DNA of 64,000 nt from contig NC_019862.2 of assembly GCF_002234675.1 (NCBI RefSeq), positions 23,928,160 to 23,992,159 on the forward strand, read 5' to 3'. The position numbers were made by a program, and so were the translations under genes. This document shows, piece by piece, positions 1 through 12,870 of the stretch; position 1 is the stretch's first letter; each line of letters begins with the position of its first letter. The notes below the pieces were generated by a model, which made no database searches, was not told the origin of the DNA, and was given only the letters and a program-made list of their open reading frames with translations. Source of the DNA: Oryzias latipes (Eukaryota > Chordata > Actinopteri > Beloniformes > Adrianichthyidae).

Positions 1-684
1 TTCATTATATAAGGTCAGAATTTAATGTCAGGGGTTGATCTGGTTCAGCTTTCCGTGTAAAACCAGTTCTGATGGTTTTTATTCTTGACTTGAAAGTTCA
101 TAAATGTTGTTCACCTTTCGGCACATTCCACTTCATTTAAATCATTTACTTAATTTAATTATTTATTTCATCATTATTCAACAATAATAAAGACGACGTC
201 TACTAAACTGAGCTTATGATTGTTCAGTAAATTGCCAATGAGTCTGAATAAAGAACTATTTGAGTTGGGGGTCTTGAAATTGAAAGCTCCAATGTTGATT
301 TACCTGCTGCTGCTGTTGCTTTGGTTGATTTTGTTTTTTAAGATTGAGTAAAGCAAGGCTTGGAACTATAGAAATGTATCCTCTGCCCGCCTTGAACTTT
401 ATGTAGTTTAATGTACATCTTTTCTCATTTATTGTGTTCCAAATAAATGAATGAAATCTAGAAGTGGGTACTTGTTGCAGCAGGTTCTGGTGGGTTCAAA
501 GTCTGCTTTATGGATTTGAATAGTATTCTGATATGTGTGTTCAAAACTGACAAATTTATTTTTGCATTACTGTGATGCAGTAATGAGAATGTCTTTCTAT
601 TTTGATTCATATCCAAACTAACAAGGGCAAACTTCTCCATAGATTTTTATTTTTCCATATTTCTTCTTCACTTCTCTCCAACAG
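1..684. other. cdc14a intron, no feature seen
   Basis: This is AT-rich intronic sequence ending in a pyrimidine tract and AG at 683-684. No upstream cdc14a exon could be recognised in it. Confidence 0.6.
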
Positions 685-3600
685 CTGGCCTTGGCAGAAC
701 AGGCACTCTGATTGGCTGCTACCTGATGAAACATTACCGCTTCACAGCAGGGGAGGCCATTGCCTGGATCCGGATCTGCAGACCGGGTTCTGTAATTGGC
801 CCCCAGCAGAACTTCCTGGAAGAGTGAGTCTCAGTGTTTGTTTCCCTTCTCCCTGTTCCCTCCAGCTCTCTTTCTTTTCTCAGTTCTACTGTCTTTATGT
901 CTGCATTTCTTTGTTTCATTATCTGTGAAGTTTGTCACTACAGACTCATTTATCTGGATGACGTTATTTTGAAGTTGAGTCATGGCATCTTACTTTTAAA
1001 TAACTTCTAATAATATGGCATCTTAGAAAAGCACAATTTTCTGTAGATTAATGTTGATAAATACAATGTTAAGAAGCTGTTACCTCTGTTTATGTCAGTG
1101 TAAAGGCTTTAAAACTCCTCAGAAATGAACGCAATACCTACTTTTTTAGGTATTAACCCAACAGGCATAAAGTTATTTCACTTGATTGACTTCTGGCAAG
1201 CAGCTTACAGTAGAAAACTGTTAGAAAAAGTACAAACTGGTTCAGTAAAAATGGCATTTCTCTCTGCAAATCACAAAAAAGTCGTGATCAAAGAATGAAA
1301 GTCAAAGTCTGGCATTCAGGCAAAAGCTCATGAACAAATATAGAGAACAAAACCTTTATTGGTAAATTTAAGTAATGTTCTCGCTCATAGCTTGTTGCTT
1401 CCAGATTGGCCTCTGTTCTTCAGGCACAAGTGGTGAAATATTTTTTCATTTCTTTTTAAGATAAGATGATGTGGAAATGGAATGGATTATAACACAGACA
1501 AAGTGGCCTTTGAAGTGTATTTTTAGTCTTTAAGACCTTTTGGTCTAACAACTGTCTGCTTCATGTTATTAGTGTTTGTTTTTACTGGCAGTAAGGACTC
1601 ATTATCACAGTAGTATTGAATGGTTTAGGAAGTCGAGCCGTTTCTCAAGACCATTTTGGATCATTTTCCCTTTCCATTTAACTAATGGAGAGCTTTTATC
1701 TGTAGTTTTCTATCAGCAACATTGGGCCTTTTGAGCTTGTTTTCTGGGAAATCCTAAACTCTGTTTTCCTGCAAACAAAACAAAGTTTAACTTTTTGTTT
1801 TGACCAGCTTCTAAACTCAACATGTGGTGTAGGAAAGTCCAAAAAACCTGATGACTTTAGTTTGTCTTATGGAAAAACGGTTGAAACTATGCCAATGCTA
1901 TAGAAAATGATTAATAGGACAGTTATTCATTCATTCATTCATTCATTCATTCATTCATTCATTCATTCATTCATTCATCTTCTAAACCCGCTGTGTCCCT
2001 TTCGGGATCACGGGGCTGCTGGAGCCTATCCCAGCCACTCGTGGGCAAAGGTAGGGGACGTCCTGGAGGGTCGCAGGGCAACTGTTAATCAAACATTTTG
2101 AAACTGAAACTGCTGCTCTAACACAACTTCTAACACTCGATTATCTTGCTATCCATTCTGTAGCTGTGTTTCTATTGGCACAAAAAGCTCCCAGTGTCTT
2201 TAAAACATTGTGCGCCTCACAGGAAACTGGACATTGGCACCTAAAACTGGTTTTGTAATGAGAACAAGCCTTAAGACTTTCTCCTGGGACTAGGTGTTCC
2301 TGTAGGCTGCCAGCACTCATGCTGTTTCTCTTCAGATGTGAATGTGATGCTATGTGAGAAAAGACAATGAACTTGAAGCACTGTCAGTGCAGAAACTGAG
2401 GTATTAAAAGATTTCTATCAGTTTTAGATCAGAGTTTGATGTGAGTGGAAGGTTGTGTTGAAGAGTTCTTACATGTTTACTGTCTGAACAATCCTCCACA
2501 TTTCATCAAAACTAAAGTCTTTTTCATCTTTTCCTTTCATAAATCCTGTTTTAGCTGAGTTTGACATTCGTTTTTTTTTTACGTGGCTTAAGCTCCAGTT
2601 CTCTTGCGTCTACTCTCCTCTGCTGAACGCTCAGTCTTGGTGTGTTTGCGTTAACAGGAAGCAGGGGGCGCTGTGGTCGCAGGGCGACAGCCAGCGCTTC
2701 CAGAAGGTGAAGCTGGAGGACAAAGGAATGCCCCACCTCATCTCCAGCATGGATGAGCTGTCGCTAAACTCCAGCAGCCAAAGCAACATGAACAGATCGC
2801 ACAGCTCCGACCATCTGCAGGAGGTCAAACAAAAACACAGAAACACACTGCAACCAACGTGACTCTGCTTTTTCAGGACTCTTAGTCTGTCCCTTTGAAA
2901 ACTATTTGTTGCATTGAAATTAGATTAGATTTTTTGACACAAAATTTCATTAGAAACCATCAAATTAGGTTCAAAGAAGCATTTAAGGTTAAGGGAAATT
3001 AAAAAAAAAATTAAAACTTTTTCATAAAAACTGTATTTCTTTAGATCACATCTGTCAAACTCAAGGCCCGCAGGCCAAATGTGGCCCGCCATGTCATTTA
3101 ATGTGGCCCGCGAGAGCATAAAAGTTTTTAATTTCTTAAAATAAAAAATAAAAATTGTTGTGTATTTATTCATATCTAGGGAGAATTGGACTTAAAATAT
3201 CGGATTGGGAAGCTAGACATAAGGACTGTAACACTGTCCATTTAACCTAACCCGACAGAATCAAATGTAAAAGGATTTATGCTGGAGTAACAAGCAAACA
3301 TGTTTTCTATGCAACTGTAAATGTCACTTTAAAAAGTTATAATAAGAAAAATAATGAGTTTTTTACCATTAAGGAGTAGTTGCATTTATTTTTCATTACA
3401 TTTAGTTACATGTATAAGTTCTATCTGGCCCTCTGAGGACAGCAACTATGCTGATGTGGCCCTCAGTGAAAATGAGTTTGACAGCCCTGCTCTAGATGCA
3501 TAACTATTCAGAAATGAGGATGTGAGGTCCGTACATTTAACTTTGTGGTGCAAATCTGGAAGTTTAAGGATGAGAACAGAAGAGTTACGCTGACGTGAGC

Positions 3601-6600
3601 AGGAAAGCTCACAGCAGAGAAGAAATCCAAAAGCTCAGCATAAGTTGTTCTTAAGCATCCTTTTATTCCTACTTCAAACGTCGTGTGTAAAAGATGTGGC
3701 TTTAAAGAGATAGACTCTGGTGTTTAAGTTGTTGCGCAGCAGTAAATATTAAGCCATTTTTTCATTCCCCTACATCTGAATCGGCTACAATTATCTGGCT
3801 CTTAATGAACAAGCAACCACACGGGTTTTCTTTAAGCTATTTAAAATGACGTCATGCAGAGTTTTGGTTAACTTCTGTCCAAGCAGGAACTGGTCCATGA
3901 TCCTAAATCTGTGTGTTTTCCTGCAGAATGACCTCACAGATGGTGGCTCAGGTCTAACGCAGGGAGACAAACTAAGAGCGCTGAAGAGCCGGCGATCTCC
4001 TCGCCTATCTGCCACCGGGCCACAAAGGTACCAGTACCTCCTTATTGACGGATCATTTGTTACTTGAACAACATCCAATCACCTCAGAATTCAGAGTTTC
4101 GTGCAGTTTCATAGGGAAAACCCAACACTCACATTCTTTCTTTCAGATCTTTTGGATGTGCTTTAGTTTGTTCCTGGGCTCTTTTCTGTAGCTCCAGTCC
4201 TAACCTGCATAGAACGACTCGTTTTTCTCATGGCTAATTTCATGAATCGCACAATTATAAAGACAATTTGTCTTTATATCTTTCTCTCGTTGATGAGAAA
4301 AAAAATTTTTTGTTTTTTTTCTTGATGGTCTTTTCTCCAGCATGAAAAAAGTGGCAAATATACGTAGAAGAGTTGTAGTGAGGCTGGAAAAGCAACAGGA
4401 TCTAAACGTAGTTGAATAAGAAGATGGACTGATATCATCATAAAAGTGAAATATCAGCACCTGCAGCACATCATAGGTGCTGTAACACCATTTAGAGATC
4501 AAATATTAACTATCAGTCTAACTATCTATCAGTCACTCTTAATTACATTGTTTGTCAGTGGCTCAGGCGGTTGAGCAGGCTGTCCAATGATCAAAAACTC
4601 GGCGGTTCGATCCCTGCTCCCCCCCAGCACAGCTGTCGTTGTGTCCTTGGGCAAGACACTTCACCCTCCTTGCCTCCAGTGTGGCTCCACTGGCGTGTGC
4701 ATCTGTATAAATGACCCTGGTGATGGTCAGAGGAGCCGTAGGCGTGAACTGGCAGCCACGCCTCTGTCAGTCTGCCCCAGGGCAGCTGTGGCTTCAACAG
4801 TAGTTACCATCACCAAGTATGAATGAGGAGTGAATGAATAATGGACACATTGTAAGCACTTTGAGCGTCTGGAAAAACGCAGATGAATCATATCCATTAT
4901 TATTATTATAACCTCCCTGGAAAGAAAACAGAACATCAATGTTATTCCTTCACTAGTCAGTGTATTTATAAATGCATGAATACCAGCCCATCTGGACATT
5001 ATGTATATTATCTTTGTACAGGACTTCTTAAATTTCCTTCGAATCTTTATTTTAGAAGTCTTAAAATGTCCTACTTATTGTCCTTAAATCCGTAGATGCT
5101 TGTTACAACTGAGAAAGCACTAATGTTTACATTTTCTCACTATGATAACAGAAATTGCATTGGTTTACTTTGGATTTAGACTATTGAAATGGTTCTAAAG
5201 TGTAATATGTGGAAGAATTGGGTTCCATTCATGTTTGTTGTTGTTTAATCGTTTTAACTCCTTCACTTTAGAGGATGTAGTAGCTAAAAGCAGGTTTAGC
5301 ACTTTGAATTGTCTCCAGTTCATGTGATGGTTGCACATATCTACACAAAGTTGATCCCAACATGACCTGTGTTGCATTAATATACATGAAGCCCCTGAGG
5401 GTTTTTTTAACTTAATCCTGTTTTTGCAGCCAAAACATCTTTGTCCTTTATGCAATAAAAAGTATGTTAATGTCAAAATGGTTGGTCCACTTTAAACTTA
5501 CAGAAAAAACAGATGAAACTTAAGATCTTTGAAAACTTGATGTTTCTAATGAGAGCTCTGCTGTACACCTTCAATTACGTTTAGGAAAAGCTGTGAACTT
5601 AGGATCACCTACTGTCTATGGTTTGTCTGAACCAAGTCCACGATGAGATGAGAAAAAATGTCTTCAGCTTGATTGACCTTCCATTAACCTTCTATCTTTA
5701 ATCTGAAGGTTCTCTCTGTAGGGATTTATTCAGAGTTAAAAACGTTTTTGTTAGTGCTTCATCTTTTGATTTTTTTTAAAGTTGCATTGACTGTGAACAT
5801 TTTTCTGTCTCAGACTGGAGGAGGTGAGGCTCTCGGGTCACTCAGCTTCACAGCCGCTCAGGTATCCTTTTCACCTCCTCTGACCATAAAACCGCAGCAT
5901 GAAGAAGGCCTTCTCTGATCCAGCATCTATGTTTTCAGGCTCTCTATGGGTGGAGGTCAGGGCTCCTCCTCCCCCCTCAAGTCTTCAAAATTCTCAGCAT
6001 CCTCCTCCTCCTCGCCTGCAGCAAAGAGAATCGGGAGACTCTCCTCACCACCAGCAGTTAACCCGAGGAGGTCAGAGCTCTTGTCTGCACTCCTGCATCC
6101 TTTAGTTCTCACCTGATTCTCTTCCTCCTCGTCATCGGATCCTCTTCATCAGTCTGACCTTTGCCAGTCTTCCATAGCAGCTGCTGTTACCAGATCACAA
6201 CATGCTTTTTAGTTGTACTGCACAAACCCTTTCCTTACCCTCCTTTAATACTCACCTTCAGCTTTTTATTGTAATTATTCAAAGCTTCTGTTTCTTCTGA
6301 ATCAGGTTTGACGCCCGTTTCTCTAACTTTTGTTTAAGCATCAAAGTTTGTGTTTGAGTTCCACTTTAGACTAGTATAAAACCAGACATGATCCCAGATG
6401 TTTCTTTATAATTATCCAGTCCAATCTATTTCAAACCCAGTCTAAACCAGGTTCAAGTAACTTTGAGTCAGCCAAACTTGTTCTGATCCACATTTTACCC
6501 CAGATATTTGATGATCATGTTATTCATTATGTGGGTTGAGTTTTTGTCTGAGGTTCCTTTCCTATGTTCTCAGCCGCATGTGTGTGTCATGATGATCACG

Positions 6601-9104
6601 TGTACTGTGTGTGCTCCTCCACCCCCACCCCCCGCTGACCTCAGCTCAGCTCTCAGCTCACGATTGGCCAGTTCTCTGAGCGATCTGTACGCCGCCGACA
6701 TGGAGGACAGAAAGAGCCCCTACTCTCCGCTTTCGCCCTCCTCTCCCTCTTCTTTGTCCATAACCCCTGCCCCTTCCTCTTTGGCCCCGCCCTCTTTGTC
6801 TTGCTATGCTAACGGACCTCGCTGTGTGAAGCACGAGATAAACAACAACAGCGGTCCATTTGTTGGCTCTGTGGGGCCTCCCGCTGGGAAAGGCTTTGTT
6901 CGATCTGGGCTGCAGGACTTCAGCCCTTACAGCAGCCGCGGGCCCTACAGCCCCATGAAGGGCCCCTCAGGACGCTACCTGAGCCGCTCCATACCTGTAA
7001 GTCCTCCGTCAGCAGCAGCAGCAGTTCAGCCCCACCCTCATGGTGATTGGTTACTTGTGTTGTTACCATTGACTGTACATGAGAACTGGACTGAGTGACC
7101 ACTCCCCCCTGGCATTCCAAACAGGAAGTACCCGCTGGCTTCAAGAGGACTTGTATTGGGAAATAAACAGCTAGTTCTCAGCCATTGTTTGTCAAAATAT
7201 TTATTCTTGCTCTACTTCCCCTTTTTTAACATGTTCTTGATATTCCTAGAAAGTTATTCAGGTTATAAACTGACCAATCAAATGCCTCAATGAAAGTATA
7301 TGATCTCATGTCAAACAATCAAAGCATTTGATTGGCAGATTCTTTATTTCATTGGAGCCAGATGTAAGACATTTGCTATGGGTGCTGTCACACTCACTCC
7401 GTCAAGTTCTCATATACCGTCAATGGTTCTGGCATCACCAACACACCGGACGCAGAAAAGACTGCCAACTATTTTTAACTTAAAAACTGACGTGTGATGC
7501 TTCCAGTGTGTTCGTGACCTCTGACCCCCTGTGGTCTTAGATTTTCCTCTCTTAGCTCTTTTGTTTTTTTCTCAGAAGAAATCACATGACGAGGCTTCAT
7601 CTGAAAACCTTAACTTTCCTCCAGTGTATTTTAGAGCAGTGCAGATGCTGCTGCAGACAAAGCAGTAAAGGGAGAAAAGCCTCGTCACTGTGATGCCTCT
7701 GTGTGACGGAACCACATTCTGAAATCTTTTTCATTTGGAGGGGAAAATCGGTTCATTTCTGTGGTGTTCCTCATGAGCTCACACTAACCCACAGCTGCTG
7801 CTGAACTGAGGAGCATTTCTCACCAGGAGACGGCAGGAACGAGCATTTAATGTCCTCAACTTTAAACCTGTTTGAATTTACATTTGAGCCACACTTTTCA
7901 TGTTTTGTCCTGATCAACATGGATCATTTTTTTTAATCAATTGAGGAGTTAAACTCATTTCATGGTTAAATGTAAAAAAAAAACAAGCCATTCAATTTGA
8001 CTATTGGTGGCCTTAAAAAAGGCTTCAAGGCAGAACCTTAGGATGTTTCCTCCTTCTATTACTTCTCTAAGCGAAAATAATAAAATGCGGATTCCAGCCA
8101 GTGTGACTACATCAGTGTAAACACTCAGCAGTGTCTGCAGCACAGAGTTTCATCCCTTTGTTTTACTGCTCAGGCAGAACTTTGATGTCCCGCTCCAATC
8201 ATCTCTTGAACTATATTCAGTGGTCTTTTAATGATGATTTAATGTTTTTTAGCCCAAATTCTAGGACAGTAGTTCCTTAAAAATAATCCTCTAAGTAATG
8301 GGCGGGACCGTTGGTGCAGAGCAACCCCGCTCCCCCTTCCCCTCTGACCGTTGTGGAGCGGAGCTTATGCCCCCCCCCCCCCCCCCCCCCCCCCCGTGTA
8401 TTTTCTACGTCACAAATAAGCTCATTTTTTAAACAGCTTTTTTTTTTCCTCTGCTCCTGATTCCTAATGATTTTGAAAAAATAAAGAATCATTTTCTTAA
8501 TTTATGTCCTCCATCATCAGAAAAAATGCCACAAGAACATATTAAAAACCGTTTTCATCGGAGTGGGTCTATTCAGGCGTTTGCACACATGTAACAGATG
8601 TTTTTTAGGCTGGAAACATCCAGAAAACATGAGAATCCAATGAGCCTAACATAAAAAAAGACAGGAAAATCAGTACAGGCATTCAGGATTGCTGATTTAA
8701 ATGCGTGGAGCTTCAACCAGTTATATGGATTTCTCAAATATAATATATCATTTATTATATTTGTTCCTTTTAACCAAAATTGTGGATATTTTTTGACTTA
8801 CTCCTTTCATAGGTTCAGTCTTTAAATGCGCTGAAAGTTTTTCTCTGTTTCATGTTTAGTGAAGTTGAAACAATGTTTTTCTATAGTTCTAAACATTTAA
8901 GGGTAAACCTTAACAAACTGCTTTCTTTACATTCTTAATTTTTCCATATTTTACGGTCATATTCAAGTGAGGTTGAGCTACATCCTCAGAATTCTTCACA
9001 AATGTCGAACGTTTGCAGACTGTTCTCTGCAAATGAAGCATCAGTTTGACTTGTTTTGTGTTTTTGTCTTGCAGTCTCTTCAGTCTGAATATATCCAATA
9101 CTAA
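685..9104 (+). CDS. cdc14a: Dual-specificity phosphatase CDC14A, 3' seven coding exons (5' part lies outside the window)
   Basis: Coding exons are 685-823, 2658-2823, 3927-4027, 5814-5861, 5939-6070, 6645-6996 and 9075-9104. All have AG/GT borders and their phases join without a break. The first exon opens just after the catalytic His-Cys-Lys of the phosphatase signature and reads [20 protein letters not shown], so the active-site Cys is upstream of the window. The second exon gives the EKQ...LW junction typical of CDC14. The third holds the conserved [13 protein letters not shown] stretch, and the sixth has SRLASSL. The last exon is only nine codons plus TAA, completing [14 protein letters not shown], which matches the CDC14A rather than the CDC14B C terminus. 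The family removes phosphate from CDK sites and acts in cytokinesis, at centrosomes and in cilia. Teleosts can carry two cdc14a paralogues, and I cannot say which one this is. The Ser/Pro-rich tail (exons 4-6) is poorly conserved, as expected. Confidence 0.95.
824..2657. other. cdc14a intron with one SINE relic
   Basis: The donor is GTGAGT at 824 and the acceptor TTAACAG ends at 2657. Apart from the relic at 1921-2090 nothing recognisable is present. Confidence 0.6.
1921..2090 (-). repeat. ATTC microsatellite plus reversed teleost SINE/LINE tail
   Basis: About 14 tandem ATTC units (to about 1979) run into a fragment with the familiar fish-repeat words CTATCCCAGCCACTCGTGGG and GTCCTGGAGGGTCGCAGGG. 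The reverse complement of this unit is the 3' half of the repeat at 11,426-11,697, so the family occurs in several places in the window. Confidence 0.7.
3047..3489. mobile_element. hAT-type MITE
   Basis: The ends are 16-bp inverted repeats, CACATCTGTCAAACTC at the left and the complement of CAGGGCTGTCAAACTC at the right. They are flanked by an 8-bp near-duplicate (CTTTAGAT at 3039-3046, CTCTAGAT at 3490-3497), the target-site length of hAT elements. Subterminal GGCCCGC words match the element at 57,952-60,125. No transposase is present. It lies in a cdc14a intron. Confidence 0.8.
4552..4905 (+). mobile_element. tRNA-derived SINE in cdc14a intron
   Basis: A box-A-like GGCTCAGGCGGTTGAGC and a perfect box B (GGTTCGATCCC, about 4604) form a tRNA-like head. 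A body with CCTTGGGCAAGACACTTCACCC and CTCTGTCAGTCTGCCCCAGG follows. The L2-like tail (AAGCACTTTGAGCGTCT) ends in an ATT repeat. This is a common fish SINE layout. I do not assign a family name. Confidence 0.75.
7065..7427. mobile_element. MITE with long inverted ends in the last cdc14a intron
   Basis: The left end ACCATTGACTGTACATGAGA is mirrored at the right by the complement of ACCATTGACGGTATATGAGA, and the inverted match continues for about 35 bp. No clear target duplication was found. Related words (CTGGCATTCCAAACAGGAAG) recur in the cpt2 intron near 56,900 and upstream of both unknown ORFs (27,900-28,010), so the family is dispersed. Confidence 0.6.
7428..9074. other. Remainder of last cdc14a intron, with a run of 26 C
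   Basis: The sequence is mostly featureless. A mononucleotide run of 26 C lies at 8370-8395 and is likely length-variable. The acceptor TTGCAG ends at 9074. Confidence 0.6.
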
Positions 9105-10200
9105 AAGAAATCGATGATGTAAGGACCCCCAGCCCCGCCCATTTGCTATACCCAGACGCTTAAAGGGAAACGGATAAACCAGCGAGAGTTCGACTCTCAG
9201 GACTGAACCTCCTCTATGTGCTGATCATGTATATACGAAAGAGCTGCTTGTAAATATGTCACAGATGTTTAACAACTCTTTGGAAGAGAGATTTTATATT
9301 TGTGAAGAAGAACTTGTTCTTGTTTTGAAGACCTTTTATTATATTTTTTCCTTTTGATAAAAGGATACCTGGCTTTGTTGTCATGGTTACAGTATTTCTT
9401 CTGGTCCCTGATCAGTCGACAAGCAGACTTTGTCTTTTTGGATGAGACTGATCCATGTTTGACTCTAATCAACTGCAATAACAATTAACGAAAAAGGGAG
9501 CCACAAAAAAAGTCGGCCTCTAAACTCAGGGGATTAACAGGAGCATCGGATGGCCTTAAAGGAACTTTGTGCAACGACTCGGGCAACCTTTGACCTCTGC
9601 ATTGTCAAAGACTGAATGTAAAACCATGGGTTTCAGCCTCGCTGTTGGACTGTAGAATGAAATGATGGTCTCCACCATCTCCACCTATTGTACGACCCTG
9701 ACTCGGGTCCTCAAACATCACAAGGGAGCCACCAAGTTGTTCATCTACACTCAAGACTACGTATTTAGCCCAAGTTGAAACATTTTTATTTATTTTTTTA
9801 AGAGTTTTTACAGTCCAAATATTTAAAAACTTGACGTCGATTTGGGCATCCACAAAGGATGATGGACTTCTGACTGATTTTTTCAGAAATATTTAGTTAT
9901 TTTCAAGCGTCAGCTGTTGGCTTTCAGCATAAACAGGTGATGTCTAAGAAGGACATGCAACGCTTGACCTCGGGCTTGAAGTGCCTTCAACATTTCCAGC
10001 AGAGCTGTGCTGGGATGTGAAGCTGCAGGAAAGGAAGACTTTTATTTTGGCGTTGACTTCCTGAAGTTTAATCTGTTGTTTTAAAAATGGATCCTGTATT
10101 TACGGTCACACTGAAATCTATTTAGGGAGAATATAGGTGAATATATATTTTCTTCTGAGAGCAAAGCTTCTATCTGAGCAATAACAATAAAATAATAATG
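9105..10200 (+). other. cdc14a: Probable cdc14a 3' UTR and polyadenylation region
   Basis: This non-coding sequence follows the TAA of cdc14a. An AATAAA lies at 10186-10191 and a second possible signal near 10331. The 3' end is inferred, as there is no transcript evidence. The part from 9642 onward recurs in inverted form at 31,910-33,162 and 43,017-44,257. Confidence 0.5.
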
Positions 10201-10892
10201 AATCAGATTTTAGTTTCTCTGTTTTTGTATTCATGTTAATGAAACAATAATGCTGCCTCTATTCTTAAGAACTACATTTATTGGTTAACATCTGGTTTTA
10301 CAAAAATAGACTTGTGGGGATTAGAATTTTGAATAAAAAACATTTGCAAACCTATTCAGACTGCAGTTGAAACCTATTAAAATGCAATAATCTTTAAAAA
10401 TTTGCTGTTCAAGTTTCTCAAATCATTGAAATGAACAAATGTGAAATGCGCTTTGACATATTTCTAAAATATTTTCAGGACAACAAAGTTGTTGGAACAT
10501 ATATTAGAAATGAGTTCTACACTAGGAAAAAAGCAAAAAGCAATGTGGAGTCATGCCTCGTCTCTAAACTACAAAACTGTTTTAAGGTCAGAAAGTCACG
10601 GTCACATGACTTCTAATCAAATCTAATCAATGTCTTCTAATCAATCAGATCCAAACCTGTCAAAACGGCTTTATGGTTGTGATTCACTCAGTTTAAATTG
10701 ACGTAAGTTAAAGAATTCAGGAACAGCCGATGAATTTATTTCCAGCTATGGAAACAAATCACTTATGATTAGCTTTCTGGTAGATACTAAATGAAGGTAA
10801 TTTGGAGGTTGGTGGTTTGATGCGTATTTGCAGCAACTGGTGTCAGAGCACGAGGTTTTTGGGGGAAGCTTCAGGATGTTTTGATCTAAACT
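9642..10892 (+). repeat. cdc14a 3'-flank segment present in three copies
   Basis: This block matches, in reverse complement, 31,910-33,162 and 43,017-44,257. The match starts at CTGTTGGACTG (9642) and stops after GATGTTTTGATCTAAACT (10,892). In the two inverted copies the next bases correspond to 11,575 onward, so about 680 bp present here is missing from both of them. That shared gap shows the two inverted copies descend from one. Confidence 0.85.
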
Positions 10893-11425
10893 TCTGGTTT
10901 CACTTCATGCAAAGTTGCTCTACATTGATCTCAGGTTTGAAATATTTTGTTTTTTTGACTTTGATAGAATTCTTTTCTACCTTTATGATACTGTGAGACT
11001 CAACATTGCAGCTCGGCTTGTCTGTTGGTTCCGATTGTTTCAGGTTGACCTCCACTGTTCTGCTTGCAGGCGGCATCGATGGCAATGCTCCAGTGTCCTG
11101 CTGTTTGACCTACAGCCCAGATTTTTCTCAATCTTCAAAGAAACTTTGATGCTAGAAAGATGATAGCAGGATAGAGAGCAAGTTTAACTTTTTCCATTGA
11201 AACAATTACTAAAATCCTGAATTATTCACTAACATTTCTTAAGGTTGTTCTGGATTTAGATTCTTTGTTTTGCAGAGTTGAACCCTGTAAAGATTTGATT
11301 TGAGTAACGCTTGAAGTTTATTAGAAGCACATGTGAAACCCAAAGCCAGAGAACAATTTTACTTCAGTAAAATGCGTTACGAGTTTTTTGTTGTTTTTGT
11401 TTTCTCTCTTTAAGTTAAATAAGTT

Positions 11426-11697
11426 ATGGGTGGCACAGTGGTTAGCGTTCTTGCCTCACAGCAAGAAGGTTCAAGTCCTGGCTCGGGGGATATGAAACAG
11501 AATACCAATGGGGACCTTTCTGTGTGGAGTTTGCATGTTCTCCTGTGCATGCGCGGGTTTTCTGGGGACTCCCACCGTCCAACAAATACTTCATATATTA
11601 ATTGGTTACATTAAATTGATTGTGAGACTGCATGGGTGTTTGATTTGTGACCCTGCGACAGACTGGCGACCTGTCCAGGATGTCCCCTGCCTTAATC
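11426..11697 (+). mobile_element. tRNA-headed fish SINE, truncated by a Penelope-like element
   Basis: GGTGGCACAGTGGTTAGCG resembles box A, and GGTTCAAGTCC fits the box B consensus. The body has TGTGTGGAGTTTGCATGTTC and GACCTGTCCAGGATGTCCCC. The 3' part is present, inverted, at 31,757-31,909 and 42,866-43,016, and those copies show the missing end (CACCCACGAGTGGCCGGGAT). Here that end is cut off where the Penelope-like sequence begins. Confidence 0.75.
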
Positions 11698-11704
11698 ACT
11701 CACT

Positions 11705-12870
11705 TTGTAAGAACAACATTGTGCTATGGGCTCTCCAATCTCACCCATTGTGGCCAATTTGTACATGGAAGAAGTCGAGAGAAGAGCCCTGGACTCGTTC
11801 CCAGGTACTACTCCAAGTCACTGGTTCAGATACGTGGACGACACTTGGGTCAAGATCAAAAGCCAGGAAGTGGAGACTTTCACAGATCATATCAACGCAG
11901 TCGACAAGAACATCAAGTTCACCAGGGAAGACACAAAGGAGAACACGCTAGCCCTTCTAATACTGTGCAGTGATCATTGGAGATGACAGACAGCTCAAGG
12001 TTGAAGTGTACAGGACGCATACTCACACTGATCAGTACCTGTTATTTGATTCAAACCACCCTTTACAGCACAAACTAGGCATTATCAGGACTTTACAATA
12101 CAGAGCCCAGGAGGTGCCAACAAGCTCTGATGGAAAGAAGAAAGAAGAGCAACATATCCACCAAGCCCTCCGAACCTGTGGATATCCCAAGTGGGCATTC
12201 CCCAGATCCCAACATACAGGAAAACAAGACAAGAAGGAACAAGGGCGGAAACGGAACAGTATTTCAATTCCGTATATCTCAGGCCTGACTGAAAAAAAAC
12301 TTAAAAGGATTTTCAAATAACATAACATCCCAGTTCATCTCAAACCAGTCAATACCCTCAGACAAAAACTGGTTCATCCAAAGGACAAAATTCCCAGCTA
12401 CAGAGTAATGTTGTGTACTCTATCCACTGCAAAGAGAACTGCAATGACCAATACAAAGGAGAAACCAAACAACCTCTACACAAGCGGCTTTACCAACATC
12501 GCAGAGCCAACCCAAGTGGACCTGAGTCTGCAGTGCATCTCCACCTGATAAACCTTCTCTTAATAAGAATGGTGGTCTCAGGTTTATTCTTCCATCCATC
12601 TACGGCAGTGTTTTGAAACCTAAACAAACCAAACCAGTTCCACCTGAGTCGTTAACCGCTGAAAGAGAGGACCAATTTGGAGAGTGAGTCACTGGCTCCC
12701 CAACCCCCAGCTGAGGACAAAGGACTATTAACGACCCTAAACCATGTAGGCTAGGGGGCAATACCTCCAGTTTCAGGTCTGACTCCTCCCCTATGAACGA
12801 CAAAGCCTCTTGGATAAGAGGCGAAACGTCTTCTAACTTTAAAAAACCAAGTCCAGATGACATCCCCTAA
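11705..12870 (+). pseudogene. Degraded Penelope-like retroelement (RT plus GIY-YIG endonuclease)
   Basis: The frame at 11,726-11,986 reads MGSPISPIVANLYMEEVERR and RYVDDTWVKIKS, the palm motifs of Penelope reverse transcriptases including YVDD. The next frame (11,970-12,320) gives VYRTHTHTDQYLLFDSNHPL and CGYPKWAF. A third frame (12,413-12,616) gives VYSIHCKENCNDQYKGETKQ with HKRLYQHRRANPSG, the GIY-YIG endonuclease, here with an unusual QYKGET where YIGET is normal. The tail has the typical CTCTTGGATAAGAGGCGAAA. At least two frame changes and a stop after IFK show it is dead. The 5' half of the element is missing. Confidence 0.85.

Noticed and set aside
1..684. An upstream cdc14a exon carrying the catalytic Cys
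   Set aside because: No frame here gives the VHCK segment or the preceding conserved block, so that exon must lie before the window.
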